40,561 nt of DNA, from NCBI GenBank assembly GCA_013214355.1, contig JABSSL010000110.1:1-40561 (forward strand), read 5' to 3'. The DNA comes from Saprospiraceae bacterium. GTDB lineage: Bacteria > Bacteroidota > Bacteroidia > Chitinophagales > Saprospiraceae. The translations under genes and the position numbers were made by a program. Each line of letters opens with the position of its first letter. The stretch's first letter is position 1. Shown one piece after another: positions 1-7,492 of the stretch. The notes under the pieces are model-generated. The model ran no database searches and was not told the DNA's origin. It saw nothing but the letters and a program-made list of their open reading frames with translations.

Positions 1-331
1 GATACAATAAAAAGCGCGTCCGGCCAATGGCCATAAACAAAGAATCAAATCAAACACAATCCTACTCCATGGGAGCAATCAGCAGCAAATAAATGCACCA
101 AAAAAACTACCATAACTCACTACTATATAGAGTATTAGATTCCCATCCAACAAGCACCAACCGCGGGTGGCCGACGAAATTCTGACCGACGGAGGAGTTA
201 ATTTCGCCAAGAATTTTGTTTACTTTTTTTCGATTGAAAAAGTAAATCGCCGAAGGCCAACAAAAGCAGATTGAAACACATAAAGAGTACAAACAAAACT
301 AAAAAATAGAACGCAGTACGCAGTACAACCC
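1..331. other. Left-edge non-coding stretch with an AT-rich hairpin
   Basis: No credible gene is visible. A 10-bp inverted repeat lies at 219-228 and 237-246 with an 8-base loop (TTTACTTTTT pairing with AAAAAGTAAA). It could act as a terminator for the minus-strand HTH gene that ends at 332, because it lies just downstream of that gene on its own strand. An open 61-codon minus-strand frame (107-292) crosses this hairpin and is judged spurious. Confidence 0.4.
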
Positions 332-631
332 CTAAGCCCTCCCCACATACCCAATCTCACCACAAGCAATCTTTTTAGACACCTTCTCTAGCTCAGATCG
401 GTAATAAACCGGCGGTCGTCCCATTCGAAACTGCTTTAAAAACCCCTTATTAATCAACCAATTCAACTGCTTCCGGTGGTTATTCGCCGCCGTGATGTTA
501 AGGCCAAGAATTCGAGCTGCCTCTTCAGGGTCTACCCAGTCTGAGCGCGTCTCCTTCGCTTCGATCAACTCGATCAATTTTTGCATAGCAGCAGTGTTCT
601 CCAACAATGCTTGTAAGACATTAGAGTTCAT
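332..631 (-). CDS. Small helix-turn-helix DNA-binding protein
   Basis: A 99-residue soluble protein. Residues 1-30 form a charged helix (ALLENTAAMQKLIELIEAKE). They are followed by a helix-turn-helix-like segment around DPEEAARILGLNITAANNHR (about 34-53) and a wing-like segment with RMGRPPVYYRSELEK (about 69-83). This layout resembles the MerR/excisionase-type or 'helix-turn-helix domain' small proteins that Bacteroidota mobile elements use as accessory DNA binders. It is divergent from a second HTH gene at 984, with about 350 bases between them, so the two may control a shared intergenic region. The exact family is not recognised; a role in excision or transcription is inference. Confidence 0.65.
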   Translation of the reverse strand: MNSNVLQALLENTAAMQKLIELIEAKETRSDWVDPEEAARILGLNITAANNHRKQLNWLINKGFLKQFRMGRPPVYYRSELEKVSKKIACGEIGYVGRA

Positions 632-983
632 AATACATCAGATAAAATGATCGGAATTTGATTGTTATACCACCCAATCCTAGGACCGCAGAAACCCATT
701 CACACTTAATTCAATCGCTCTCTCGTAGGGTCAAAATAAAAGGTGATTTGTAAGTCTTTGATGATTAGCATAAGTCTACTTGAAATCACAACTAAAATCA
801 ACCGAAAAGTAAAAAATATCTCCACTTATTAGATAAACAACAATACTTTTCACTACATTTCCCCTCATTGGGTATCTAGTAACTTGTCGCTAACCACAAT
901 TCAAAAGTAAGCCAAAAAACAATTATTGTCAACTAATTGGATAAAAAAATAGCAATTTAGTTTATTTTTATTATTTTTGAGAT
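632..983. promoter_or_regulatory. Divergent intergenic region between two HTH genes
   Basis: About 350 AT-rich bases without a gene separate the divergent HTH genes. Near the right end an imperfect inverted repeat at 920-939 has arms CAATTA and TAATTG with an 8-base centre containing TTGTCAA. It has the size and symmetry expected of an operator for a Cro/CI-like repressor. A sequence matching the Bacteroidota -7 element (TATTTTTG) occurs at 972-979, only four bases before the ATG at 984, so that mRNA might be nearly leaderless. No TTTG -33 element was found at the expected spacing. Operator and promoter roles are inference. Confidence 0.4.
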
Positions 984-1358
984 ATGAAACAAACTATAGC
1001 TCAACGACTTAAGATTCTTGCTGAATATGAGGTCAAGCAGATAAAATTAGCCCAGAAGATTGATCTTACGCCTCAAGCCATCAGCAAAACCATCTCGGAG
1101 GACCGAATGATCCGTAGCGATACCCTCGAAAACATCGCCCGCGCCTACCCTGAACTCAACATGCGCTGGTTCCTAACTGGTGAAGGAGAATCAGGATTAG
1201 ATCGCTCCGCAAAACCGCTGACTGAACAAAAGAATGACCTTACTAAGGAATTGGAATTGAAAACAAAAGTGATTGGCCTGCTGGAGGGTGAGATTCGCTA
1301 TCTGAAGTTTTTGGTGAAGAAGCATTGTAAGGAGCTGGCGGAGCGGTTTGAGTTGTAA
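984..1358 (+). CDS. XRE/Cro-CI-like repressor with C-terminal coiled coil
   Basis: A 124-residue protein. Residues 1-60 form a helical DNA-binding domain of the lambda-repressor-like fold (RLKILAEYEVKQIKLAQKI, then LTPQAISKTISEDR as the recognition region). The motif MRWFLTGEGE (about 60-69) is typical of phage-type and element-type repressors in Bacteroidota. Residues 85-124 are heptad-like (ELELKTKVIGLLEGEIRYLK) and should form a coiled coil for dimerisation. It is probably a transcriptional repressor acting on the divergent region to its left, where an inverted repeat is seen at 920-939. It would fit the regulator of an integrative element or prophage, but no integrase or structural gene is present here. 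Confidence 0.75.
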   Translation: MKQTIAQRLKILAEYEVKQIKLAQKIDLTPQAISKTISEDRMIRSDTLENIARAYPELNMRWFLTGEGESGLDRSAKPLTEQKNDLTKELELKTKVIGLLEGEIRYLKFLVKKHCKELAERFEL

Positions 1359-1394
1359 TCTTGGGAGTTTATTTCTTCTGGGCTACGGCCTCCA

Positions 1395-1703
1395 TTAACT
1401 TCGATTTCCTCTAGGCTTTTCGCCGAATTCTTCCTTATGCGCTTCAATATGCTCCTGCTCTAGTTCTCTGGCCTTTTTCCTCCCGGGAATGTTTTTGATC
1501 AGTACTCGGCCCACAAACCTAACCCAGTTGACCAAGTTATTGAAAAGCGCTAGTTGGCTACGAATCCGTCTCGATAGACCATCCTCATCGATCGGATCAT
1601 CGGAAATTCCGTATTTATAGACTTCTTCCTCTTTCGAATCCCAGATCTCATAGAGGTGATGATCGTTTTCATTCTCATTCGAATTGCCATGTGGTTTCCT
1701 CAT
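1395..1703 (-). CDS. GIY-YIG/URI nuclease toxin-like protein
   Basis: The chosen start at 1703 gives 102 residues and places the gene 7 bases after the stop of the upstream DUF4240 gene. A longer open frame reaching 1790 would overlap that gene and adds no recognisable sequence. The protein reads as one URI/GIY-YIG nuclease domain: LYEIW at 17-21, VYKYGIS at 28-34 (the YxxG-like core), basic residues R45/R46/R48, PGRKKARELEQEHIEAH at 73-89 with Arg75 and Glu82, and a GxKPRGN ending at 94-100. This is the pattern of Tox-URI domains found at the C-terminus of polymorphic toxins. Here it stands alone, with no secretion or repeat region. Nuclease activity is inferred from family resemblance only. 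Confidence 0.6.
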   Translation of the reverse strand: MRKPHGNSNENENDHHLYEIWDSKEEEVYKYGISDDPIDEDGLSRRIRSQLALFNNLVNWVRFVGRVLIKNIPGRKKARELEQEHIEAHKEEFGEKPRGNRS

Positions 1704-1710
1704 GAATAAC

Positions 1711-2310
1711 CTATATGATTCGGGGAGTAGGTTCATTCCAACCTTCTGCATTGAAGAAGGTTTCATAGTTTTTAGATGGAACATGCACAAACTCCAATCC
1801 GGTCTTTAATTCGAATGCATAGGCCGGAAGATTCAAGATGGCCTCAAAGGTCAACTCCTTAGGCATTTCCGTAGGATCTTGCAAAACATGCTCATAGTAC
1901 TCCCGTCCATTGGCAACCACACAGCAACGAGCATATAGGAATACGTCGACCGAAAAGGGTCCATTTTCACTATATACATTTGATCCGGTTTGACGCGCAT
2001 ATCGCTCTCCATCCAACGAATATAATTTCTCTGAAAGAATATTGTGAAAAGCCTTTATATTATTTATGGAGCATTGACTTAAAAAGCGGATAGCTGGTTC
2101 CATGACCGCTCTGTCATCCCCTTCCTTTTCCCAATCAAACTTTTCAATAATCTTCCAAAATAGGTCTTCATTCATTTCCTGACCAGCACAGTCTCCATAG
2201 CCTGCCGAAATCCGGATCTCTAGCTCAATATTTTCATCTCCTAACTTATCACGTAAGTCTTGGATAAACTTTTCGTCTAAATCCCTCAGTTTGATCTTAT
2301 GTATGGTCAT
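1711..2310 (-). CDS. DUF4240-domain protein, candidate immunity protein
   Basis: A 199-residue soluble acidic protein. From about residue 45, the segments MNEDLFWKIIEKFDWEKEG, FHNILSEKLYSLDGERYAR and LYARCCVVANGREYYEHVL, followed by DPTEMP, match the DUF4240 pattern (FW..I, then a helix pair, then an R..VV..GREYYE..L.DP run). DUF4240 proteins often occur among polymorphic-toxin immunity genes. Residues 1-44 and the C-terminal 30 residues are not recognised. The stop lies 7 bases before the start of the URI nuclease-like gene on the same strand, so the two are probably co-transcribed, with the possible antidote first. The immunity role is inference from this pairing. Confidence 0.6.
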   Translation of the reverse strand: MTIHKIKLRDLDEKFIQDLRDKLGDENIELEIRISAGYGDCAGQEMNEDLFWKIIEKFDWEKEGDDRAVMEPAIRFLSQCSINNIKAFHNILSEKLYSLDGERYARQTGSNVYSENGPFSVDVFLYARCCVVANGREYYEHVLQDPTEMPKELTFEAILNLPAYAFELKTGLEFVHVPSKNYETFFNAEGWNEPTPRII

Positions 2311-2432
2311 GTCTTAACTTTACCTAAAAATACAACTTTTCTGAGTAGAATGACGAGTAGTTGTCGGCTCTTTAGAACATTTAAATCTCTCTTTGCCTTT
2401 AGCCTCTTGATTACTGAATATTATCTTGAGCT

Positions 2433-2683
2433 ATGGAGCCTCAAGATTATACTAGGCAGACTTTGGACTACTTAGGTCTCGTAGCTGGAACATATCAAGA
2501 AATAGAGATTAGCCAGGCTATTGATGAGATGTTTTCTTCTAATAGTCCTGATCAGAGTGTCCGCACAGGCAAATGCAGCTAAAAGGAGGAGTTGAAGATA
2601 AACTTGATAATGATATTCTAACAAGACTGCATTTTTTCTATGATATTTCTAAGCCAGTAAGTAAAATTCATATAAAAAACTGA
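2433..2683 (+). pseudogene. Remnant of IS1634-like (DUF4277) transposase N-terminus
   Basis: The first piece (2433-2582) encodes 49 residues including LDYLGLVAGTYQEI, then AIDEMF and VRTGKCS. This fits the opening of DUF4277 transposases (HLGLVAG..DELGI..IID.......VS.GK..KA). A second piece in another frame (from about 2573 to the stop at 2681-2683) reads GGVEDKLDNDILTRLHFFYD, resembling the later GV...LNDDILGR.LD.LY segment. The family region between the two pieces is missing and nothing of the catalytic domain follows, so this is a deleted, frameshifted fossil covering only the N-terminus. No terminal inverted repeats were found around it. Confidence 0.5.
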
Positions 2684-2714
2684 TTACCAAACAATTAATC
2701 ATTTCATTTCGAGT

Positions 2715-2949
2715 CCAGCTGGGACCACTCAGGAACTTTTCTCGCTGTACCTGCTGGACGAGAAGTTTATCCCGGCTTAGCGAAGCGATGTCGGGAAGGC
2801 CAGCTGGGACCACTCAGGAACTTTTCTCGCTGTACCTGCTGGACGAGAAGTCTATCCCGGCTTAGCGAAGCGATGTCGGGAAGGCCAGCTGGGACCGCTA
2901 AAGAATCTCTCTCGTTTTCCCTGCTGATCAAAAGTTGATCCCGACCCGT
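2715..2949. repeat. 85-bp tandem repeat, two near-identical units plus a diverged third
   Basis: Unit 1 (2715-2799) and unit 2 (2800-2884) differ by one base (TTT versus TCT in the AAGT-TATC stretch). A third, diverged and shortened unit follows at 2885-2949. Each unit starts CCAGCTGGGACC, and the first two end in a short hairpin: TCCCG and CGGGA around a loop containing GCGAAGCGA. The array lies immediately downstream of the LytTR regulator gene on that gene's strand, so it may provide transcript ends. The GGCCAGCTG start and the CCCG-GCGAAGCGA-TCGGG hairpin recur at 7409-7467, showing a dispersed family. Confidence 0.85.
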
Positions 2950-2971
2950 TCCATTCAGTTTTTATGGTAGA

Positions 2972-3661
2972 TCAATACTGCCCCAAAGCTGCTTCCACCA
3001 TTTGCCGATAATGCGCCCCAATCGGAATTTCACACGCCCCGATTTCTACATCGTTTTTGGTGTAAGCGGTGATTTTATCTTTGTTGATGATGTAGGAACG
3101 GTGAATTCTCAGAAAGCGCTGGTCGAGCAATGCCTCAAAACCGTTCAAGCTATGTTTGATGATGTGAGTGGTCGTTGGTGAATGGATACGGATATAGTCT
3201 TTCAAGCTTTCTATGTATAAGACGGTATCAAAATGTAGTTTGACCTGTTTGCGATCCTTCCTAATAAACATGAACTCCTTTGTAGGTTCCGATTGAAGCT
3301 GGGGAGGGTGCTGCCTTTTCAGATATTTGTCTACCGCCTTGAAGAAGCGGTGAAAGGTGATGGGCTTGAGCAGATAATCAATGGCATCCAGCTCAAAACC
3401 GTCGAGGGCGTATTCTCGGTGTGCGGTAGTGAAAATAACCGCTGGTTTTGTATAGAGGTGCTTGAAAAAATCGGTCCCTTTCAAGACCGGCATTTCAATA
3501 TCTAGGAACAGTAGGTCAATTTCTTCGAAGTTAATTTGGCGGGCTTCAATGGCACTGGCACAGACTTGCACTAATTCAAGTTCTCCAAAATGACCAATGT
3601 GTTGCTCCAGCAATCCCCGGGCGAGTTCTTCGTCATCGATAATGACACATCTGTATTTCAT
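2972..3661 (-). CDS. LytTR-family response regulator
   Basis: A 229-residue response regulator. The receiver domain occupies residues 1-120 with the acidic pair DD at 9-10, the phosphoacceptor Asp54 in LFLDIEMP, a Thr at about 79 and Lys99 in YLLKP. The C-terminal LytTR DNA-binding domain spans about 130-225 (FMFIRKDRKQVKLHFDTVLYI at its start, then RFLRIHRSYIIN in the middle). It should be phosphorylated by the histidine kinase encoded just upstream, whose stop overlaps its start by four bases (ATGA-type coupling). The natural target is the outer-membrane barrel gene on the other side of the kinase, which is divergent from this pair. That target is inferred from position only. Confidence 0.92.
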   Translation of the reverse strand: MKYRCVIIDDEELARGLLEQHIGHFGELELVQVCASAIEARQINFEEIDLLFLDIEMPVLKGTDFFKHLYTKPAVIFTTAHREYALDGFELDAIDYLLKPITFHRFFKAVDKYLKRQHPPQLQSEPTKEFMFIRKDRKQVKLHFDTVLYIESLKDYIRIHSPTTTHIIKHSLNGFEALLDQRFLRIHRSYIINKDKITAYTKNDVEIGACEIPIGAHYRQMVEAALGQY

Positions 3662-4719
3662 AAAGGAAAAATATTTAAGTGAACGGAATAGTGGTGGGGA
3701 GCGTGGTCGATGGTCAATTCATGCCGCTTGGGATACAGCAGATTCAGTTGTCGTTTAATATTTCGTAGACCGATCGGTGGTTGCTGGCTTTCCGCTATTG
3801 GTGTATCTGGGATGGAGTTTTTGATCACAAATCGAATCTCTAGTGGGGTCGTTTGTAAATCAATCTCAATCAATGCTTGACCTAATTCCTGGCTTACTCC
3901 ATGTTTAAAAGCATTTTCAACAAAATGCAATAGTAGTAAGGGCGCAATTTGTGCAGCGTGATCCACTTGTGGGACAAAATTAACATCAACACGGCTGCCG
4001 TATCTAATCTTTTCTAAACTCAGGTAATTGTGCAGTAATTCGATCTCCTTATCAAGGGAAACATATTTATCATTACAACGATACAACATGTAATCCAAAA
4101 TTTCCGATAGTTTGCCGATCACTTCCGGGGTTTGTTCGGACCTCTTTAGCGCCAACGCGTATAAGTTATTAAGCGTGTTAAACAAAAAATGAGGATTCAT
4201 TTGATTCTTGAGCGCCATGATTTCACTCCTATGCTTTTGTTCATTTAGCTCTGCCATTTCTTGCTGTTTCTGGAAGTACTGAATGGCGATCAAAATGAAG
4301 GCAGGGGGCAGATAGGTAGCTGGATTCTTGAAAAAAATGGATACTACGTCAAAAAGACGTTGCGTATAACTCAAGTGACCATAACGAGCAATACAAGTGG
4401 CATGCGTCATAGGGTATGTCGGTTCCAGGTAGTAGTAACGCCAGGTGGTATCGATTCCCTGAATCAACAATAACAAGCCGATGATTTGTGGAGTGATCAA
4501 CAGTCCACCTTTCTCCTGATAATAGGTAGGAATCACTAAAAGTAGCAAATAATAAGCCACAAAAGCTTGCATGGATACTTTGACCGCATACGTATTTAGC
4601 GATTCTGGCCAAGAATGATGATGTTCCAAATTGGCAATCATATAACAAATTAGAACGCAGACCCAGAAAGCTAGATGCTGGTACCACGGACGTCTACTTA
4701 TTGCCTTCCATTCTTGCAT
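3658..4719 (-). CDS. LytS-like sensor histidine kinase
   Basis: A 353-residue inner-membrane kinase of the His_kinase (5TM/LytS-like) group. Four hydrophobic segments are visible at about 15-30, 50-65, 75-90 and 135-147, followed by a short coiled linker. The dimerisation and phosphoacceptor motif NPHFLFNTLN has His177, and the N-box reads FVENAFKHG (266-274). A glycine-containing segment, PIGLRNIKRQL, lies near the C-terminus. There is no large extracytoplasmic domain, so the signal is probably sensed in or near the membrane. It overlaps the response-regulator gene by four bases and so forms one transcription unit with it. The start at 4719 is supported by a TACATTTG -7-like element about 20 bases upstream. 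Confidence 0.92.
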   Translation of the reverse strand: MQEWKAISRRPWYQHLAFWVCVLICYMIANLEHHHSWPESLNTYAVKVSMQAFVAYYLLLLVIPTYYQEKGGLLITPQIIGLLLLIQGIDTTWRYYYLEPTYPMTHATCIARYGHLSYTQRLFDVVSIFFKNPATYLPPAFILIAIQYFQKQQEMAELNEQKHRSEIMALKNQMNPHFLFNTLNNLYALALKRSEQTPEVIGKLSEILDYMLYRCNDKYVSLDKEIELLHNYLSLEKIRYGSRVDVNFVPQVDHAAQIAPLLLLHFVENAFKHGVSQELGQALIEIDLQTTPLEIRFVIKNSIPDTPIAESQQPPIGLRNIKRQLNLLYPKRHELTIDHAPHHYSVHLNIFPL

Positions 4720-4739
4720 ATGCCATCTTGTTTAGCCTA

Positions 4740-4747
4740 CAAATGTA
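4740..4747 (-). promoter_or_regulatory. Candidate -7 element for the kinase/regulator operon
   Basis: On the minus strand this reads TACATTTG, an exact match to the Bacteroidota TAnnTTTG element, 20 bases before the kinase ATG. No TTTG was found about 19 bases further upstream, so only half of the usual promoter is present. Confidence 0.4.
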
Positions 4748-4929
4748 TGACTTCTGCAGGTGGCTTATCGTGACTGTAGATTAAATTGGAGAAACCGTCT
4801 ACAGAATCAAGGAATACGGCCACAAGACTTGATGGGTGGGTAAATTAATGTATAACGACCTAGACGGCCATTTAGCCGACTTATTAAGAAGGGAACGGCA
4901 ATGGCCTATAGTTTCGCCCAAAAAGCGAT

Positions 4930-7317
4930 ATGAAATTTTGGTATGGTTTGTTCTTTTATTTCTTATTTACTAGCGGTTGCCTCACCGCCCAAACATCATT
5001 CACTCTTAGGGGCAAAGTAAGTTTGCCTACTCAGGTATATCCGAGCGGTAACCTCATGCTCCTGCATCCATCAGATTCTTCTGTTATTACGGGCATTTTT
5101 TTCGTAGAAGGTGATTTTGAAATACAAAACTTGCAGCAATGGCCATTGATTGTCAAATTGACTTCACTGGAGTTTGCCGAAAGGGTATTTCTTGTGGATC
5201 AACAGCCAACTCACAATCTGCTTGACCTTGGCCTCATACCCGTGGAATCTCCTTTCTGGGAGTTGGAAGCCATCACGATCAGTGGCAAGAAACCTAGCTA
5301 TCGGCAGCGACCAAATGGGACGGTAGAAATTCCTGTTGCCAATACCGTACTGGCTGCCAGCAATTCCTTAGCGGAAGTGCTATCCAGAACCCCCGAAATC
5401 CAATTCGATGATGAGGGTAATCTTTCCATTCTTGGAAAAGGAACCGCTACCATTTATTTGGATGGCCAACGGGTATTACTAAATCAGGTATCAACCATCG
5501 TTCCTGCTAATATTGAATCCATTGAAATTATTAGAAACCCTTCGGCAAAATATGATGCAGCCGGTGGAGCCATTATTCATATTCATACGCAAACCGGTCA
5601 ATTGGAAGGCAGACAACTGCAATGGTTACAAAATGCCGAATATTCTTCCTATGCAGGAAGTAAGTCCTTTTCCAGCGCCAATGTAAAATGGGCTGCAAAA
5701 AGGTTGTCCATTGATGGCTTTTACACTTTTGAAAGGGGCCGAGATGAATTCCTAAAAATTACGACGCGTGACCGAACAGATCAAGATATATTTTTCAGTT
5801 CAAGAGTTAACATTCGTTGGCGAGAGTTTACGGATCAATTGTCCCGTTATGGTATGGGTACACAGTACAACTTTAAGCCTGGCACTTATGTCTCCATCGC
5901 CTACAAAGGCTCTTTTCAAATGCGGGGCGGAACCATTGATGCCACAAATCACATTATTGATGGACAAAGTAAGGGACAATATGAAAGTAATACCGATCAG
6001 GATGTCGAGGAGCAAACCCATCTTTATTCCTATAACTATCAGCAAACGCTGGACACACTGGGTTCTTTTCTCTTTATTGGGGGACAGTACAGTACGTTTG
6101 CAGAAAATTTAAACAACCCAATTACTGAAAGTAGCATCGAAGATCAAAGCAGCACGCAACGACAATTGCTTCAACAAGAAGACCGAGCGATCGACATTGC
6201 TACCGCCCAATTGGATTACACCCAGTTCCTCTCTAGTCACCTACAATTAGAAGCGGGACTAAGAGGCAGTTTTATTCAAAACTCCAGCGTAGCCAATTTT
6301 CAAATAGCTCAAGATGACGGGACTTACGAGTTGAGTAAAAGGTGGAGTAATATTTTTGGGTACCAAGAAAAAGTTGGTGCGGCCTACCTCAGTTTGGATG
6401 GCAATTTTACTGAAAAGTGGAATTACCAACTTGGCCTGAGAGCGGAATATACTGATTATCAAATAGATGTTAACCAAGGTGCGTCTATTGCTGATCAATA
6501 CTGGAAGTACTTTCCCAACTTGATGTTGAGTTATCAATGGAGCGAGAATTATCGCTCCAGCTTGAATTTCAGCAGCAGAATGGATCGCCAGCCGTACAAT
6601 CGACTCAACCCAGGTCTCATTTATCAAGATCCTTATACTTCCATCCAAGGCAATCCCATGCTGGTACCACAGGAAGTACGGAGCATTGAATCAAACACCC
6701 AACTTGGCTTGACCAACCTAAAAGTGGGTTACAATTACCTCCTCAAGCCATTTGGAGGTGCTGCACTACGTGGAGCTGACAGTCGAACTTATATTCTGAA
6801 GCGAATCAATTTTGAAGATCAGCACGACTGGTATGCTTCCATAAGCCGAGGATTCCATCTCGGTATTTGGTCCTCCAACAATACACTCAGTACCTTTTAT
6901 CGGAAGAACCAAGAAAGTGTATTTGGGGTAACAGCCGGTGCTTCACGCGTTCACTGGTACTTTTATTCCACGCATCAGTTCCAATTGGGAAAAACTTGGA
7001 ATGTGGAATTGTTATTCCAATGGCAGAATGATCTCTATGAAGGCACCATTCATCGGGAAGATGTATGGACTACCACCTTGTCTATTGAGCGCTTTTTCTT
7101 TGACCAGCGACTAAAATGTCGACTCATTGCGAACGACCTCTTCCATACGAATCGCGCCGACGGTGACTATAGTGTGGCTGAAACGAATATCACCTTCCAA
7201 AACAAGTGGAACTCGAATTTCTGGCGATTATCCTTGACGTATCAGATTGGCGATTGGAAGAATAATGGTTATCGACACAGGGAAACGGGGACGAAAGAGA
7301 ATGCTAGACGATTGTAG
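4930..7317 (+). CDS. Outer-membrane beta-barrel (TonB-receptor-like) protein
   Basis: A 795-residue exported protein with a signal peptide (hydrophobic 5-18, then LTAQ). After it comes a carboxypeptidase-regulatory-like beta-sandwich (about 24-115, starting FTLRGKVSLP). A TonB plug-like domain follows (about 116-220: AITISGKKPSYRQRPNG, LAEVLSRTPEIQFDD, ATIYLDGQR, IESIEIIRNPSAKYDAAGGA). The rest is a long aromatic-rich barrel of the OMP_b-brl_3 type. This architecture is common in Bacteroidota as 'outer membrane beta-barrel family protein'; its cargo is usually unknown. No SusD-like partner is adjacent. The gene is divergent from a LytTR two-component pair, about 210 bases away, which suggests that the pair controls it. 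Confidence 0.88.
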   Translation: MKFWYGLFFYFLFTSGCLTAQTSFTLRGKVSLPTQVYPSGNLMLLHPSDSSVITGIFFVEGDFEIQNLQQWPLIVKLTSLEFAERVFLVDQQPTHNLLDLGLIPVESPFWELEAITISGKKPSYRQRPNGTVEIPVANTVLAASNSLAEVLSRTPEIQFDDEGNLSILGKGTATIYLDGQRVLLNQVSTIVPANIESIEIIRNPSAKYDAAGGAIIHIHTQTGQLEGRQLQWLQNAEYSSYAGSKSFSSANVKWAAKRLSIDGFYTFERGRDEFLKITTRDRTDQDIFFSSRVNIRWREFTDQLSRYGMGTQYNFKPGTYVSIAYKGSFQMRGGTIDATNHIIDGQSKGQYESNTDQDVEEQTHLYSYNYQQTLDTLGSFLFIGGQYSTFAENLNNPITESSIEDQSSTQRQLLQQEDRAIDIATAQLDYTQFLSSHLQLEAGLRGSFIQNSSVANFQIAQDDGTYELSKRWSNIFGYQEKVGAAYLSLDGNFTEKWNYQLGLRAEYTDYQIDVNQGASIADQYWKYFPNLMLSYQWSENYRSSLNFSSRMDRQPYNRLNPGLIYQDPYTSIQGNPMLVPQEVRSIESNTQLGLTNLKVGYNYLLKPFGGAALRGADSRTYILKRINFEDQHDWYASISRGFHLGIWSSNNTLSTFYRKNQESVFGVTAGASRVHWYFYSTHQFQLGKTWNVELLFQWQNDLYEGTIHREDVWTTTLSIERFFFDQRLKCRLIANDLFHTNRADGDYSVAETNITFQNKWNSNFWRLSLTYQIGDWKNNGYRHRETGTKENARRL

Positions 7318-7422
7318 TAGCTTTTGTAAGCTGGCCGTATCACAAGGTCAGCAGCAGAACACCAGCGGGCAAAAAGCGTATCAATTATCATGCAAAATGA
7401 GGTCGAAAAGGCCAGCTGAACC

Positions 7423-7467
7423 ATAGATTAAACCCGAGGCCGCGAAGCGACATCGGGTTTAATCTAT
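7423..7467. terminator. Bidirectional terminator-like hairpin between convergent genes
   Basis: A perfect 15-bp inverted repeat (ATAGATTAAACCCGA at 7423-7437, TCGGGTTTAATCTAT at 7453-7467) encloses a 15-base loop containing GCGAAGCGA. It sits between the stop of the barrel gene (7317) and the stop of the opposing gene (7493), as expected for a shared terminator. It is preceded at about 7409 by GGCCAGCTG, as in the 85-bp tandem repeat at 2715. Confidence 0.75.
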
Positions 7468-7492
7468 AGAATGTACATTTCAATCTTATGAT

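Noticed and set aside
80-96. 17-base identity with 17980-17996 (CAGCAGCAAATAAATGC)
   Set aside because: It does not extend on either side, and the second copy is inside a signal-peptide coding region; most likely chance.
107-292. 61-codon minus-strand open frame at the left edge
   Set aside because: It crosses an AT-rich hairpin, has no recognisable domain, and its composition looks like repeat or non-coding sequence.
1704-1790. Upstream extension of the URI nuclease-like gene to 1790
   Set aside because: It would overlap the DUF4240 coding sequence and adds 29 unlike residues; the ATG at 1703 follows the DUF4240 stop directly.
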